The notes: generated by a model not told the origin, from the letters alone. A DNA stretch of 62,000 bases from Diphasiastrum complanatum (GCA_029204225.1 CM055092.1:77540201-77602200); one strand, 5' to 3'; counted from the first letter of the stretch, positions 10,801 through 20,930 are shown. Numbers and translations are program-made.

Positions 10801-13800
10801 AGACAACAATGAGGAAGTGTACCTTCAACAACTTGCTGGTTTTTTGGTTGAAGGCCAAGAAGATAAAGTTTGTCTTCTCAAGAAGGCACTTTATGGACTG
10901 AAGCAAGCTCCGAGGATGTGGTATCAAAAGATACATGCCTACTTTTGTGATCGAGGGTTTACTAATAGTCCTAGCGAATCTACTCTTTATGTCAAGCATA
11001 ATTCATATTATATCGTTATTATTTTGCTTTATGTTGATGATATTATTATTACGGGAAGTAATGAGCAGCAGATTGATGCCGTAATACTTGATCTTGGTAT
11101 GGTTTTTAATATCTCATATTTAGGCCTATTGCACTTTTATCTTGGTCTTGAATTTGTACAAGAAGGGGCTGGAATTTTCATCTCTCAAAAACGCTACATT
11201 GAGCAGATTTTGAGACGGTTCAAGATGGAAGATTGCAAGCCAGTTGCTACACCTATGGAGACAGGTCTGAAATTAAGTAGTCAAGGTGATGGTGAATCAT
11301 TTGACACTACTTTATATTGTCAAGCTATTGGCTGTCTCATTTACCTATGTAATTCAAGACCGGACATTTCTTATGGTGTCTCACTCATGAGTCAATTCAT
11401 GCATGCCCCGATGACATCACATTGGAAAGCGTTCAAAAGGATCTTTCGATATCTTCAAGGAACAAGAAGTCATGGACTGGTTTTTCCTGCTTGTGATGAT
11501 GCATGTTTGGTTGGTTTTAGTGACTCGGATTGGAGTGGTGATCAAGACACTAGACGCTCTACAAGTGGACATTGCTTTTTCTATGGAAATTCTGCAATTT
11601 CGTGATCAAGTAAAAAGTAGCCCACTGTTGCTACTTCTTCTAGTGAGGCAGAATATAGAGCGATATTTTCAGCCACAACAGAGTGTTTATGGCTGAGAAG
11701 ACTACTTGTTGACATGAAGTTTGGCGAGCCCTCAGCCACTCTTATCTTGAGTGATAGTCAAAGTGCTATTGCCATTGCACGGAATCCTGTTTTTCATGCG
11801 AGGACGAAGCATATCGAGATCCATTATCACTTTGTTCGGGAGAGACTTCATGATGGCGACATTTTTCTTAAATATTGTCTTACGGAGGATAATATTGCGG
11901 ACCTCTTCACTAAGGCATTGCCTAGAGTCAGATTTGAAGCTTTATGCAAAGCTTTAAATTTGATACCACCACGTGTTGGTTTTGTTACATAGTGAAGATT
12001 TCAGTTTTTGCATTGTCATTTAAGGAGGGTGTTAGAAATAAATGACTATGCTAAAGTTAATCCATAGGTTACTTTGACCCAAAAGGTTGAGATTTGTGTA
12101 ACCATGGGTATTTAGTTAATTAGGCCATCTTAAGTTTGTCTTAAGTTCAATTGGACCCAATTTTGGTCATGTGCTGACTCGTGGGTCCTTAGGGGCCCTA
12201 TCTTGACCTTTGGGGGTGCCCTACATTTAATAAGTGATTAACCTTAGGGTTTGGTGGAATTTGTCACATCCAGGTAGAGTGCTTAGATGCTCATTGTGTA
12301 TTCCATTTAACAGTTTGGCTAAGCATTGCTCTCCATTGCTCTTGTTGTTGTTTTCTCTCTCTCTCTCTCTCTTAGAGTTGGGCGCCCAGCCTCTTCTCTC
12401 TTGTTTTCTGTGGAGATTGATTGATAACTAGATCTTGGTGACTTGACTCTTGCTTTCCTACAAGAATAAGCAAAAGAATAAGCCATCAAAAGAACGTCTC
12501 TACCTACTATTATACTATATTGAAACTAGGGTTGTGCCCCTAATTAAAAAAAATGAATTGCAAAAAAGGGGCAACAATTTCCTCCAAAACAGTGCGTCCC
12601 TTCGAGAGGTCCCAAATACTCTTGAGGATACAAAATATACTTATCATGCAAATTACGCTATTGAGTCCGAAGATCTTAATGTCATATAGGCCCTAAATTG
12701 ACTCAGTCCATAACTTCAGCCCAGCTACTGATTTTTTGTCCAACCACAGTACCAAACAATTTTGTGATCAAACTGCTTACCATTAGAGTTTTGTGGTTCT
12801 TAAGGTTTTGTTTGTCTCCTCCTTTGAAGCTAAGACTTACTCTATTCACTTGCCACTCCTTGCGAAAGCTTCAGATGATTGCCTTGTTCACCATATCCAT
12901 TATTGTCGCCACTAAGGTCCTCCCTCTTCATTCAATTATCTCTATCAACTTGCAAGTCTCAAGCCTCTTCACTTAGCATCCCCCAAACTGGAAACATTTT
13001 TGCCCTAAGCTCCTTTCAAAACTTCTTTGGGTCAAACATCATGTCTTTGAATCACATCCATGTTTCTCTATTCAAGGCTCTGATTTTCCTGATAACTACT
13101 TTTCCCGTATTCCCTTTGTTAGTTTTCCCTCATGATCCCATTCACTCCACACCTTTCCAGCTTGCTTACAATCACCAATACACCAAAGCATAGCCTTCCT
13201 AAGTTAAATACACCAATCCTAAGAGCCAATTGGCTAGTAAGACCTACTTAAGAACAGCACACTTGCAAATAGCAGCATATTACCAAGCACCTAGCATCAC
13301 TTCTCAGTCGACCAACTTCAAAAAACATCATAATACATTCAAGACTTACTTCAATAAGGGAATTATCAATTTTATCCCTTCCAATCGCACTCCTTAAAGC
13401 TCAAAAGCCTTTTTTTATTTATTTAAAGAACTGATTTCATAATAGTGGACAGACTGATAAAAATACGATACCAACATTATGGTTTAGGAATATAGTGATC
13501 AATGTCGCGTAACTACTGCACACAAGAAACTAAGGCATGATAAATCCAAAAAAATTCTGCCAAATATACCAATTGTCATCTGATCATGAAAAGTTGACCT
13601 ATTAGCGGTTGTAAAAGGATGTACTTTGACCAAATACAACTGCACTCATTAAACGTTGCAAAGCTTACCAATCATCATTAGAGCCTGTAGGTGTGGAGTA
13701 AAAAGCATCTGAATTTGACCATTCATTTAATAGTCGTTGAGCCAAAGGACTAGTAGCTCGTGCTCCATTAGCACGTTTATGGTGCAAAATTGTAAGTGGC

Positions 13801-16800
13801 AATTTTCCTAACGGATGCTTTCGCTGTATTTCTGTCACAACCGCATTTACCTACCACCAAGCAATCATACTCAGATAAACTAACTCATTACGCTTGAACT
13901 AACATATCAATAACAGAAGACATGCATCACGAAACATATTGTTCTAATAAATATTTGAGATAAAAACTGACAATGTTATTAAACATGAATTACCTGAAAG
14001 ATATTGAACCCAGCTCCTTGGAAATTCTGATTGTACATACCCACATTCGCCGCATCAACAACAAAATCGAAAGGCCCATGTTGATCTAGCCAATCCTGAT
14101 GAATTAGTATTCAAAATATGAGAAACTTGTAGAGTCACCAAACAGATACTCAAAGTTATATACATGCTTGAGGCCTCTATTGGAAAGAACAAAAGATAAA
14201 CAAAGGAGCTTTATATATGTCTCTGGTACAAAAAACAATACGTAAGATGAGAAACAACACCTCAAGAATTGTAAGTACCTCTCATAAACCAAATGGACAA
14301 GTCCCAACACTAACAATCCTACAAAATGAAAGTTGTGAACTTAAAAGCCTTGATATGGTCAATGAAATGCCAAATGTATTGAGGAACATTCAATAATTAA
14401 GCCCACATGTTGATAATTAGTGTATCGCGTGTCTAATGAGGTAAACACTCGTCTTGCCACCCCAAAACTACATAGTATCTAGAGACTAACCTCTGAACGT
14501 GTCCTATGAGGGGGGTAAAATATTGATTCTCCGTACACTTCATATGAATCGCGGGGCCAAGGTGTACTGAGTTGCATGACAACCCTATCATCCTAGATGC
14601 AAGAAGGATGATAAAGTCATATGCTAAGTGTCAAAATTTGCCTCGACATAAAGCGTAAAAACGTAAAAACGTAAAAACGTAATTACCAAATGTCAAAATT
14701 GTAAATTGGAAAAAAGAAAAATTATGTAATGATTGTACTAGTAAATGGATCAACCATCAGCCTATAAGACGCACTTATCGTTGCAATACAGCATTGGGTC
14801 TCAAGACGAGTATCTTAGACAAATCCCCTATAAAGGGATTGAAAAGTCCACTTGTCACATCATATGTTTGTGATCACATGAGGGATAAGATGGAAGAATG
14901 ATCTTACCAACATAATTGCATAAGTGACTACATAAGAAGCTGCATACTATAGTGTAAGATTTAGACCAAAACATGACCCCTAGCGGTGGTACTCTCTCTC
15001 AAAATGAAGAAACTCCCCCCTCATTCATATTCAATGCCCTGGGGTGAAGTCCAGGCAAGTTCAGTTAGGTTACAAGCCTGAAGTCCCATCGAGCTTCACT
15101 CGTGCCACCCCATAGGCAGCCCAAATGATGGTTCCTGATACACCAATATATCTTTCTTCAAACTTTGCAATATCAACCAATTTATGTGTTATGTACCATA
15201 ATGGTATGACCTAAGGTGAAAACCTCGCCATCAAGCTGAATGTAGGACCGGCATTGTCAACATTTTTTAGTGCCACAAGTCAGCACCTCATATTGCCTTG
15301 TGTCACAAATACAAGTGTGGGCTGTGCTTGAGGTGGGAAAATCTCGTACTCAATGTTTTGTGCACCAATTCGAATCGGCGGTTCGAATCGGCCGATTCAA
15401 CCGGTTCGAACCGGCCGATTTGAACAATTTTTCATTTCTGGGGCCAATTTGAAAAAAAAATTACACGGGAACCGATTCAAACAGGTTCCGATTCGAATTG
15501 GCCGATTCGAACTGCAATTCCTTGTTCGCATCGTCGATTCATGAAACATTGCTCGTATAGAGGTGGGAGAGCCCATTATCATCCACTTTGTGTGGGTGGA
15601 TGTTACAACCACATGTGAGAAGTGGGTGGATGTTGCAAGCACGTGTGAGCCAAGATATATCTCTAGCCTTAGAGGTGAGCACCAGAGAACCGAGTGCGAT
15701 GGCCCCGATTGTCGTGGCTTGATCAAGCCAGTTGATGTCAACGGCTACAATGCACGAGGCCGATTCAGGAATGAATCTATGGATGGGTGGTAACAAAGCG
15801 TTCATCATTGTGCAATCACCGTACAAAGATTGGCTTAGCAAAATCCTAATACTAGGAGTTAAAGTTCCAAAGTGGTTAACCGAGTAAAATGAAATTCATC
15901 ATTCGGCCCTTGGAAATAGGAGAAAAGTGGAACTACCTCTATTCCAAGAATATTAGCAACTACCATGTAGTGTCAAATTTATGGAAGACAAGATGATGTG
16001 CAGTTGCAAGGATATATTGATGCGGATTGGGCTTGAGATGCGGATGATCAAAGATCGACTACAGGTTATGTTTTTAATCTTGGATCAGGTTCTAAATCTT
16101 GGAGTTCAAAGAAATAACCTACCATTGCATTATCATCTACAGAGGCACAAAGTACCGAGCTACTACAAGTGCAGCATGCGAGGTTATAAAGCATTCTACA
16201 TGATCTTCATATGGAACAGGAAACACCTATAGTACTTTAGTGTGATAACCAAAGTTGCATCAAGTTGGCAAAGAATCCAGTTTTTCACAGCAGATCAAAA
16301 CATATTCAAGTACATCAACATTTCATCAAAGAGAACCTTCAGAATCATTCAGTTGAGCTTATCTATTGTCCTACAGAAGAGCAAGTTGCAAGTACTTTTA
16401 CTAAGGGACTTGGTAAAAATAAATTTGAGAAGTTTAGAGAACTTCTAGAAGTGATAGATAACAGAATTAACATTAAGGGGGGGTGCTAGAAATTCAACAA
16501 AGTTGGTCCGAGCCTAGTTGCTTTCAAAGTTTTAAAACCCATGTATTTTAACCTGCATCTATTCTCTCTTCACCATATATGTCAAGCACAGCATTGCCAC
16601 GTCACAAGAGAGCCAAAAAGGACATGATCAATGGTTAAATGTTAAGGAGACAGTGTTAATAATTGGTAAAGTGGTTACTTGGAAGTGATTGAAATTGTTG
16701 CCACAATGTGCTCGCTCGCATGCTAGAGTAGCCAGCGACTGCTGGAATTTTTCCGTTTCTTGAGGATCAATATCAATTGTCACTAGCTGCTCGCCACAAC

Positions 16801-18709
16801 ACCCACAAAAGCCATTCTTGTCGATGTTTGTCTTCTCAACCTTCCATCTCCCACTTCCAAGCCAGCCAAGGCCATGCCATCCACCTCCTCTTGATACCAT
16901 CGCTGACCTGATTCCCTCGACTGTTGGCAAGGCCTCACTTGGAATCTTAGCTTTTTTAGCTGCCTTACTGTTAAACCACTTCTCTATAACATCTATAGTG
17001 GATGATGCTAGGTCTCTGACAGTTGTCCTTAACCGATGTAAAAGTGAATATACTTTCTCCTGTAGTCCTGCCTCGACACTTAACCGCAATAGAACTTGCA
17101 ATTCACTTTCTTCAGGCATAATGCCAGATTGAAGCATGTGAGTATCAACCTCAAATGCTTTCTCTATGTCTTTTTTCTTGTAATATGTATACAAAGCAGG
17201 ACCATAGGATCGAAGGCGAGGAGAAATATTTGCAACTGTCATTTCCTTTACCATCTGAAAGGCCAAATCTCCATCTGCCCGAGCTACTGCTAATCTGGCA
17301 ACAGCCGTGAACGTTGCTTCATTTCTTGGAACCCCTTGATGACACATATCCTGATAAATTCGAAAGCCATTCTTTTCCGCTAGGTCCATCATCTCTTTAG
17401 TTAATCCCATCACATTTTTCCCAACAAGTCCAGCCATGCTTCCACCAAAACCCTCCACTTCGGAAATAGACCCATTTTGTTCACTGTCAAGTTCTCCTTT
17501 CGAAGTATCATCTGGCTCCGACTCAGACAAAGATTTTTTTGTAGCCTGGTGAGAATTGTCTCTGCCACTCTTTTTAGGTTCAAGAACTCCCAAAGCCGCC
17601 GACGAGCATAGGTACAAAACAACATTGTAGTGGTACTGATTGAACTTATGTTGGCCTTCTGCAACCGTTTTCTCATACAATTCAATTGCTTTTTGAAAAT
17701 CTGCAGTTTTAGAACACGTATCTAGCTCAAATCGCAACTGTGCCTCTGGGGTATACTTTTTCTTTTTAAATGGCTTTTTTACTGAATCTTCCATGTCTTC
17801 TGATGTATTAGAAAGCTCCGTTGGTTTGATAATTTTAGCTACTGCAAATGAACCGGCAGACTTTGCAGTTCCCTCCGTCAACGGAATCCCAACAATTTCA
17901 CTATGATAAAAATTATGTGAAGTTTCAGACATGATTTGTATATCACTGTGGTTAGTTGAAGAAATTGTTTCCTTCTTTAGTTCGGCCTTTGTAGCCTGCC
18001 TCTCTGAACTCTTATGAGAACTGAGGACTGCTTTCTTCTTGGACTTGATTTCCTTCGAAGCCTGAGGAACAAATGCAGTGTTTTGCGAATCAGATTTCTG
18101 CTCATTCAATCCAAAGAGGATTCTACATTGCCGCGGATTCTTAAGAGAACCTCCAGCCTTCTGTGACCGCGTAGATGCCCTATTGAGAAAGGTTGCCGCA
18201 TACTTTCTGTTTGATAGTAATGACCATTCACTACCACCTTCTACTTTTCTCAGTAACTGCCTTCCTTCACTAAGAAACCCATGAATAGTCCTTTTCTCCG
18301 GATTTTTCAGCTCAGAATAGATCTCGAAGGACCCTTTCAAGCTATTTTTCTCAGATTTCCTTTTCAAAAGCGATGAAGAGCAGAATCCTTGCGCTGTGTG
18401 GCCGTGACAACGTCTGCTTGGCAACCGCCTTTCTTTACAAAAAATGCTTGTATTCCTGGAAAGCAACCCCCATCCAGGCTTATGATCACAACTCCCACAA
18501 ACACAACTACTGCCTCTTCTCAATCCGCCACAATAATCCACACCTAATCTAATCCCCGAAAAGCTAACACAACCAGATTCAAAACCTCTGCGGTATGTGC
18601 TGTTTGATAAGCCACCTACTAAACAATCAAAGGTTTTTCCGTAATGCAACAAAGAGCAGATGATGATGCGGCCGCAGGCAGAAGAGGAGCTACCTGCTAC
18701 GTGAATCAT
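1645..18709 (-). CDS. PRORP: proteinaceous RNase P (PRORP), six coding exons
   Basis: PRORP is the protein-only RNase P of plant organelles and nucleus; it cleaves the 5' leader of pre-tRNA. Coding exons on the minus strand are 18709-16679, 14095-13994, 13850-13669, 6725-6605, 2059-1991 and 1875-1645. They join in frame at GT/AG sites to give 911 aa. Layout: residues about 1-310 are a basic, Ser-rich extension with a plausible organellar transit peptide; about 321-575 are the PPR domain; the central zinc site pairs C635/C638 with H843/C860; about 677-836 are the NYN metallonuclease domain. The catalytic aspartates known for the family are all present: D691 (VVDAANVG), D770-D771 (SNDDW) and D789 (VTNDEMRD). 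The protein is much longer than the 530-580 aa of the Arabidopsis enzymes, through the N-terminal extension and an acidic linker at about 376-441. The first in-frame ATG is at 18709; a TAG lies 60 nt upstream at about 18769. The NYN assignment is secure; compartment is inferred. Confidence 0.95.
1991..2059 (-). CDS. PRORP: PRORP exon 5
   Basis: 69 bp, 23 codons, acceptor TTGAAG|GTGCGG and donor ATTCAG|GTAGTG. It encodes VRFTLTGRGANFHMPPPYSI and ends in VIQ; MPPPYSIVIQ is a strongly conserved PRORP block. It lies 4.5 kb from exon 4. Confidence 0.93.
2437..2541 (-). repeat. dispersed repeat, copy B (inverted partner of 935-1037)
   Basis: Reverse complement matches copy A along about 105 bp by eye, with scattered substitutions and short indels. 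It lies at the 3' end of PRORP intron 4. Confidence 0.7.
6086..6223. repeat. two-copy tandem duplication, 69-bp period
   Basis: Copy 1 begins at 6086 and copy 2 at 6155, both starting GGATCAAGTATGACCAT. The copies differ at only about two positions, so the duplication is recent relative to surrounding decay. It lies in PRORP intron 4 about 380 bp from exon 4. Confidence 0.9.
6605..6725 (-). CDS. PRORP: PRORP exon 4: NYN domain, last catalytic Asp
   Basis: 121 bp, acceptor TATCAG|GTATTGG completing the split Trp codon, donor CATCAG|GTGAGC. It encodes YWLYAAVRNKCLIVTNDEMR and then DHLFQLLGKDFFPKWKERHQ, close to the family consensus, with the fourth catalytic Asp in TND. It lies 6.9 kb from exon 3 because a Copia element and other sequence fill intron 3. 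Confidence 0.95.
7129..7560. repeat. TCGCGAA-rich segment
   Basis: At least nine TCGCGAA words occur in about 430 bp, several as the full palindrome TTCGCGAA (for example 7189-7196 and 7243-7250), alternating with tCGAAAa and GTCGCaAA variants. A TATAAATA box-like word follows near 7650. This could be the U3 of an LTR belonging to or preceding the Copia element, although the 3' LTR at 12030 does not resemble it. An accidental open frame runs through it. Confidence 0.7.
7690..8668 (+). pseudogene. Copia-1 gag (UBN2-type) with zinc knuckle, frameshifted
   Basis: Residues from LDGTNYSLWSYMMKNLLIAK onward match the Copia gag domain that packages element RNA. The frame shifts near 8210, after LPFVSSLSLG. 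The shifted frame then encodes a CX2CX4HX4C zinc knuckle (CHYCKRYGHFIKDC) at about 8423-8464. A stop (TGA at 8666-8668) precedes the protease. No initiating ATG remains. Confidence 0.85.
8669..9722 (+). pseudogene. Copia-1 protease and integrase core, broken
   Basis: The protease motif reads IDSVATRHMTS, so the catalytic D-S-G is D-S-V and should be inactive. A GAG-pre-integrase region (LWHARFGHLN, CEGCILGKF) and the DDE integrase core follow (HSDVCGPM, FIDDFSRF, RTDRGGEY). A frameshift near 9510 moves the end into another frame (QQNGVAERKNR, FWAEV). The core ends at an insertion at 9721. Confidence 0.87.
9721..9764. repeat. 44-bp hairpin insertion inside Copia-1 integrase
   Basis: Arms at 9721-9735 (AAACGGAACGCGTTT) and 9750-9764 (AAACACGTTCCGTTT) are inverted repeats with one mismatch around a 14-nt loop. 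The hairpin falls between coding blocks CPTKALK and VWYGKKPTISHF, which are almost adjacent in related Copia proteins, so it appears to be inserted sequence. Confidence 0.75.
9771..10124 (+). pseudogene. Copia-1 integrase C-terminal part
   Basis: Encodes WYGKKPTISHFRIFGCMAY, FVGYSSESKGYRLFN and SRDVHFDE, the conserved region between the Copia integrase core and RT. Downstream, at 10205-10370, the word TTGGACAGC recurs about five times and gives a Gln-rich linker. Confidence 0.85.
10400..11605 (+). pseudogene. Copia-1 reverse transcriptase and start of RNase H
   Basis: The RVT_2 domain begins KWVYKIKYKADGTIERYKAR and continues to the catalytic LLYVDDIIITG. Between QLDIKTT and EEVYLQQ a small deletion with a frameshift (about 10805) removes the usual AFLNG block. 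RNase H begins with FSDSDWSGDQDTRRSTSG and stops at TGA near 11603. Confidence 0.9.
11606..11992 (+). pseudogene. Copia-1 RNase H C-terminal part
   Basis: After a stop and a frame change the RNase H resumes (SSSEAEYRA; LSDSQSAIAIARNPVFHART; KHIEIHYHFVRERL; ADLFTKALP) and ends at TAG in 11990-11992, just before the polypurine tract. Confidence 0.88.
12030..12462 (+). repeat. Copia-1 3' LTR (end approximate)
   Basis: Begins TGTTAGAAATAAATGAC right after the polypurine tract AAGGAGGG. It contains a CT dinucleotide run near 12352-12373. The end is placed at ...TTTCCTACA near 12462 only because LTRs end in CA; no matching 5' LTR exists in the window to confirm it. Confidence 0.55.
12463..13668. 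other. AT-rich remainder of PRORP intron 3, nothing seen
   Basis: Short open frames here (12698-12976, 12879-13193) have no recognisable domain and no codon pattern unlike background. I see no element ends. Confidence 0.5.
13669..13850 (-). CDS. PRORP: PRORP exon 3: NYN domain, catalytic Asp pair
   Basis: 182 bp, acceptor GGTAG|GTAAATGCG, donor GATTG|GTAAGC (phase 2). It encodes VVTEIQRKHPLGKLPL... and ends STPTGSNDDW, with the Trp codon split across the following 6.9-kb intron. The adjacent Asp pair corresponds to the second and third catalytic aspartates of the family. The 143-bp intron 2 separates it from exon 2. Confidence 0.93.
13994..14095 (-). CDS. PRORP: PRORP exon 2: start of NYN nuclease domain
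   Basis: Exactly 34 codons, acceptor TCATCAG|GATTGG and donor TTTCAG|GTAATT. It carries DWLDQHGPF and the first catalytic aspartate in VVDAANVGMYNQ. Most PRORPs have Gly-Ala-Asn after this Asp; here it is Ala-Ala-Asn. Confidence 0.93.
15365..15540. repeat. cluster of CGATTCGAA-type palindromes
   Basis: Perfect 14-bp palindromes GAATCGGCCGATTC and CCGGTTCGAACCGG sit close together, and related words (GGTTCCGATTCGAATTGG, GGCCGATTCGAAC) recur at 15480-15512. The cluster contains an A run at about 15451-15460. It resembles in style the cluster at 44062-44140, with different words. No family is recognised. Confidence 0.7.
15980..16488 (+). pseudogene. Copia RNase H fragment in PRORP intron 1
   Basis: Decayed plus-strand coding with several stops: GYIDADWA, DQRSTTGYVFNLGSGSKSW, then CDNQSCIKLAKNPVFHSRSK and STFTKGLGKNKFEKFRELLE, ending at TAG. 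This is the C-terminal part of Copia pol. The family is different from Copia-1. It ends with a polypurine tract (AAGGGGGGG). Confidence 0.85.
16482..16620 (+). repeat. LTR start of the intron 1 Copia fragment
   Basis: TGCTAGAAATTCAAC directly follows the G-rich polypurine tract, so it is probably the start of the 3' LTR. The far end is not defined; it must stop before the splice donor at 16678. Confidence 0.45.
16679..18709 (-). CDS. PRORP: PRORP exon 1: transit/extension, PPR domain, first zinc ligands
   Basis: 677 codons. The exon holds the long N-terminal extension, the PPR repeats and the CxxC zinc ligands in GFCGCCGEQL. It ends ...HFQ at a phase-0 donor (CAA|GTAACC); the reading frame continues 16 codons into the intron before a stop. 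Within the PPR domain an acidic Ser/Glu-rich stretch (about residues 376-441, with SESEPDD and DSEQNGS) separates two repeats, which is unusual compared with the compact Arabidopsis proteins. Confidence 0.95.
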
Positions 18710-18880
18710 ACCCACGCTTGCAGACAGCCGCTGCAAGAATGGTCGGATCGGACGATGGCAGCACCACTAATCCTCCTCCTGCTGATCGAGCCATATAGCA
18801 GCAACAGCAACAGCAACAGCAACAACAAATTTACCCTCGATCCGCCATCGCCAGGCTGCTGCACATCTGCCAAGCAAGAG

Positions 18881-18889
18881 TTAGGGTTT
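18881..18889 (-). promoter_or_regulatory. telo-box AAACCCTAA upstream of PRORP
   Basis: AAACCCTAA reads on the gene strand 172 bp upstream of the ATG. Telo-boxes are known in promoters and leaders of plant translation-related genes, which fits a tRNA-processing enzyme. A second copy lies at 18913-18921. Confidence 0.5.
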
Positions 18890-18912
18890 CAAAAGAGAAA
18901 AGCATAGGCTGA

Positions 18913-18921
18913 TTAGGGTTT
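18913..18921 (-). promoter_or_regulatory. second telo-box AAACCCTAA
   Basis: Second AAACCCTAA on the gene strand, 24 bp upstream of the first, in the presumed leader or promoter of PRORP. Function is inferred from the motif only. Confidence 0.5.
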
Positions 18922-20930
18922 TAGAGGTAGGGCTTTGGCCTTGTGGTTTTCCAAGGTACTAGTACCACCCTTGGCTCATGAGGCATTCCCCCCAAAGCCC
19001 ACCAAAATTGTTCATCCCCACACTCAATGGGAGTGTTGATAAAGCCGTAGAGTGGCTGGACATACAACCAACCAACCACACAATCGTAGATCATAGACTT
19101 GAGTGTGATACAACCAGAGAGTGTTGGATAGACAACCAACCACACAATCATAGATCTTAAACCTGTGATCACTCCCCAGCTTGGGAGATTGCAGTGGCAT
19201 CACAATCGATCTCGGTAGCCATAGCCATCATTGCATCTCATACCCACAACGGAGGTGCCTTGCCTAGTCCAAACAATCACCAATTGCTCTCATTTCAGGC
19301 CGCAACCGATTCGAATTATTGTATTAATGCCGATACTACCACTTACATATACACAACGCAAGGCTGCGTATATCGGGTGCCTCTTGTGCAATTGCTCTTA
19401 CATGTCTACTCTTGAATGTCCCCTATTCGACCTTGGGTTACCACTCTCTAGTTATAGGCAACTATAACTAACTTCGAGTGCTAATTGCCATATAGAGCCT
19501 AACCTCATTTAATTTTCCCTAACAAGGCTACAACATGGACTAACGATGTTCAATCGAGAACATAGCATTCTCCATGTTCCCACGTGTGTTTGGCCAACCA
19601 AAAGAATTTAATGACTTCGGTTTGAAATTGATGAAGGAATAAGGACCTTTTGGGTGATATTTGGACAACAAGACAACATTTGCCTTAAATTTTAGTGATG
19701 TGTGTTTGGACAACATCGACTTTCATGCTCTGAAAAGTGTCATTGGATAAGAGAGCAAGGAGCGTGTGAGGCTTCAAATAAGTGGAATATTTTAGTCTCT
19801 TTTTGGTTGTAATCTCCTCATCTAACTAGGACATCATTTGAGAGTGTACTTCAGACGTGAAATCATGTCACCTTTTGTGTTTGCTCGATATGCTTTTGAA
19901 AGATCTTGAACTCAAATCCCTCCATACCTAGCAATTTCAATGATAATAATAAAAAGACTCTAAGCAATGTATCTTGGATTTAAGTGAGATTACAAAGCTA
20001 GAAAGTGCATAACAAGTAATAGGCTATCTTCCATCTTTTAAGAGATTGGATGATGAATGAAGAGTACCACAATATAATTGCCAAGCCAAACAATTTAAGC
20101 AGCAAAAAAAAGGACATTACCTTACGTTATAAACATGAACCATATCCAAGCTACAATGAAAGAAAAACCAGAAAACAAAATACAAAAAGTTCATTTTTAG
20201 GATTAAAGTATCTCATGGTAGGTCAAGAGAAACCAATTTTGTGAAACTCTTCTGAGGATATAGTTAACAAACTAAAAGTAGATCTAGGTCACTGGATACA
20301 ACGACTGAGCTAAATGACGATGAGTTTAATATGAGAGTTTGCATGCACCACACTCATGCTCACACTTTCATAAATGGGATGGAAGGCGAGAAGTTGAGGC
20401 CTATGGCCTCCGTTGACAACCAACTCAATATGGCATTTAGCTCCACCTTGAATAAAGTAAGCATTCTAAAATATAGAAGGCCAATGTTGCAAATTAAGTC
20501 AAAAGTGTTATTATACTCTTAAACAATTTATCTTGGTGTCCAAAGATTTTTCTCAAAGTAGGTCTATTTGAATCCAACAAAGCCTCTAACATGTGGGTAG
20601 TTAATATGTTATTAGATTTGATCTGATTGAGCTTTCCAACCAATGAATGATTCAACCACTTAGCTATGGGAGTCAAGCTAACTATAAAGCTTGCGTCTTG
20701 GCCATGATGGCTCTTGGCACTCATTGCCCAAGACCTTACATGACGCTTTAGAGAAACCTTATATTACTGTGAGCTTTACACAAGACTAGAGAGGCCATGT
20801 TGAATATTATAAAAAAACTATGAGAGGAGATTGGTGCACCAAAGCCAACACAATGTGAGAATATATAGCCTAGCACCAAGTCCCAACTCCCCTTATTACA
20901 TTAATGTCGAGTCTTATGCCTTGCTAAAGC
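18922..20930. other. intergenic AT-rich, no gene seen
   Basis: Upstream of PRORP. A short direct repetition of the ACAACCAACCACACAATC type occurs near 19070-19155. Otherwise there are only short open frames without domains. The PRORP promoter must lie at its left edge, but no clear TATA box could be chosen. Confidence 0.5.

Larger units (their letters stand above)
7686..12462 (+). mobile_element. decayed Copia retrotransposon in PRORP intron 3 (Copia-1)
   Basis: Domain order gag, protease, integrase, reverse transcriptase, RNase H is that of Ty1/Copia. The element is antisense to PRORP. The gag start is missing (the frame opens at LDGTNYSLW with no ATG), no PBS or matching 5' LTR is visible, and frameshifts and stops break every domain. 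The 3' end is better kept, with polypurine tract AAGGAGGG and an LTR-like segment from 12030. It is a dead copy. Confidence 0.9.
6726..13668 (-). other. PRORP intron 3 (6.9 kb), TE-filled
   Basis: The splice sites on both sides join a split Trp codon in frame, so this is one intron. It contains a CGAA-rich segment (7129-7560), a decayed plus-strand Copia element (7.7-12.5 kb) and about 1.2 kb of featureless AT-rich sequence next to exon 3. Confidence 0.85.
14096..16678 (-). other. PRORP intron 1 (2.6 kb)
   Basis: It contains a palindrome-rich cluster (15365-15540) and a decayed Copia fragment at its 5' end (about 15980-16620). The rest, including 14100-15340, is AT-rich without a recognised element. 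Confidence 0.8.

Noticed and set aside
12698-13193. Small genes at 12698-12976 and 12879-13193
   Set aside because: Overlapping short frames in AT-rich intron sequence with no domain or codon signal.
16818-18284. Plus-strand open frames opposite PRORP exon 1
   Set aside because: Antisense shadows of a well-supported coding exon.
18710-18736. Upstream extension of the PRORP frame to 18736
   Set aside because: The codon at 18736 is TTG; the first in-frame ATG is at 18709 and a TAG lies upstream, so the extra nine residues were dropped.
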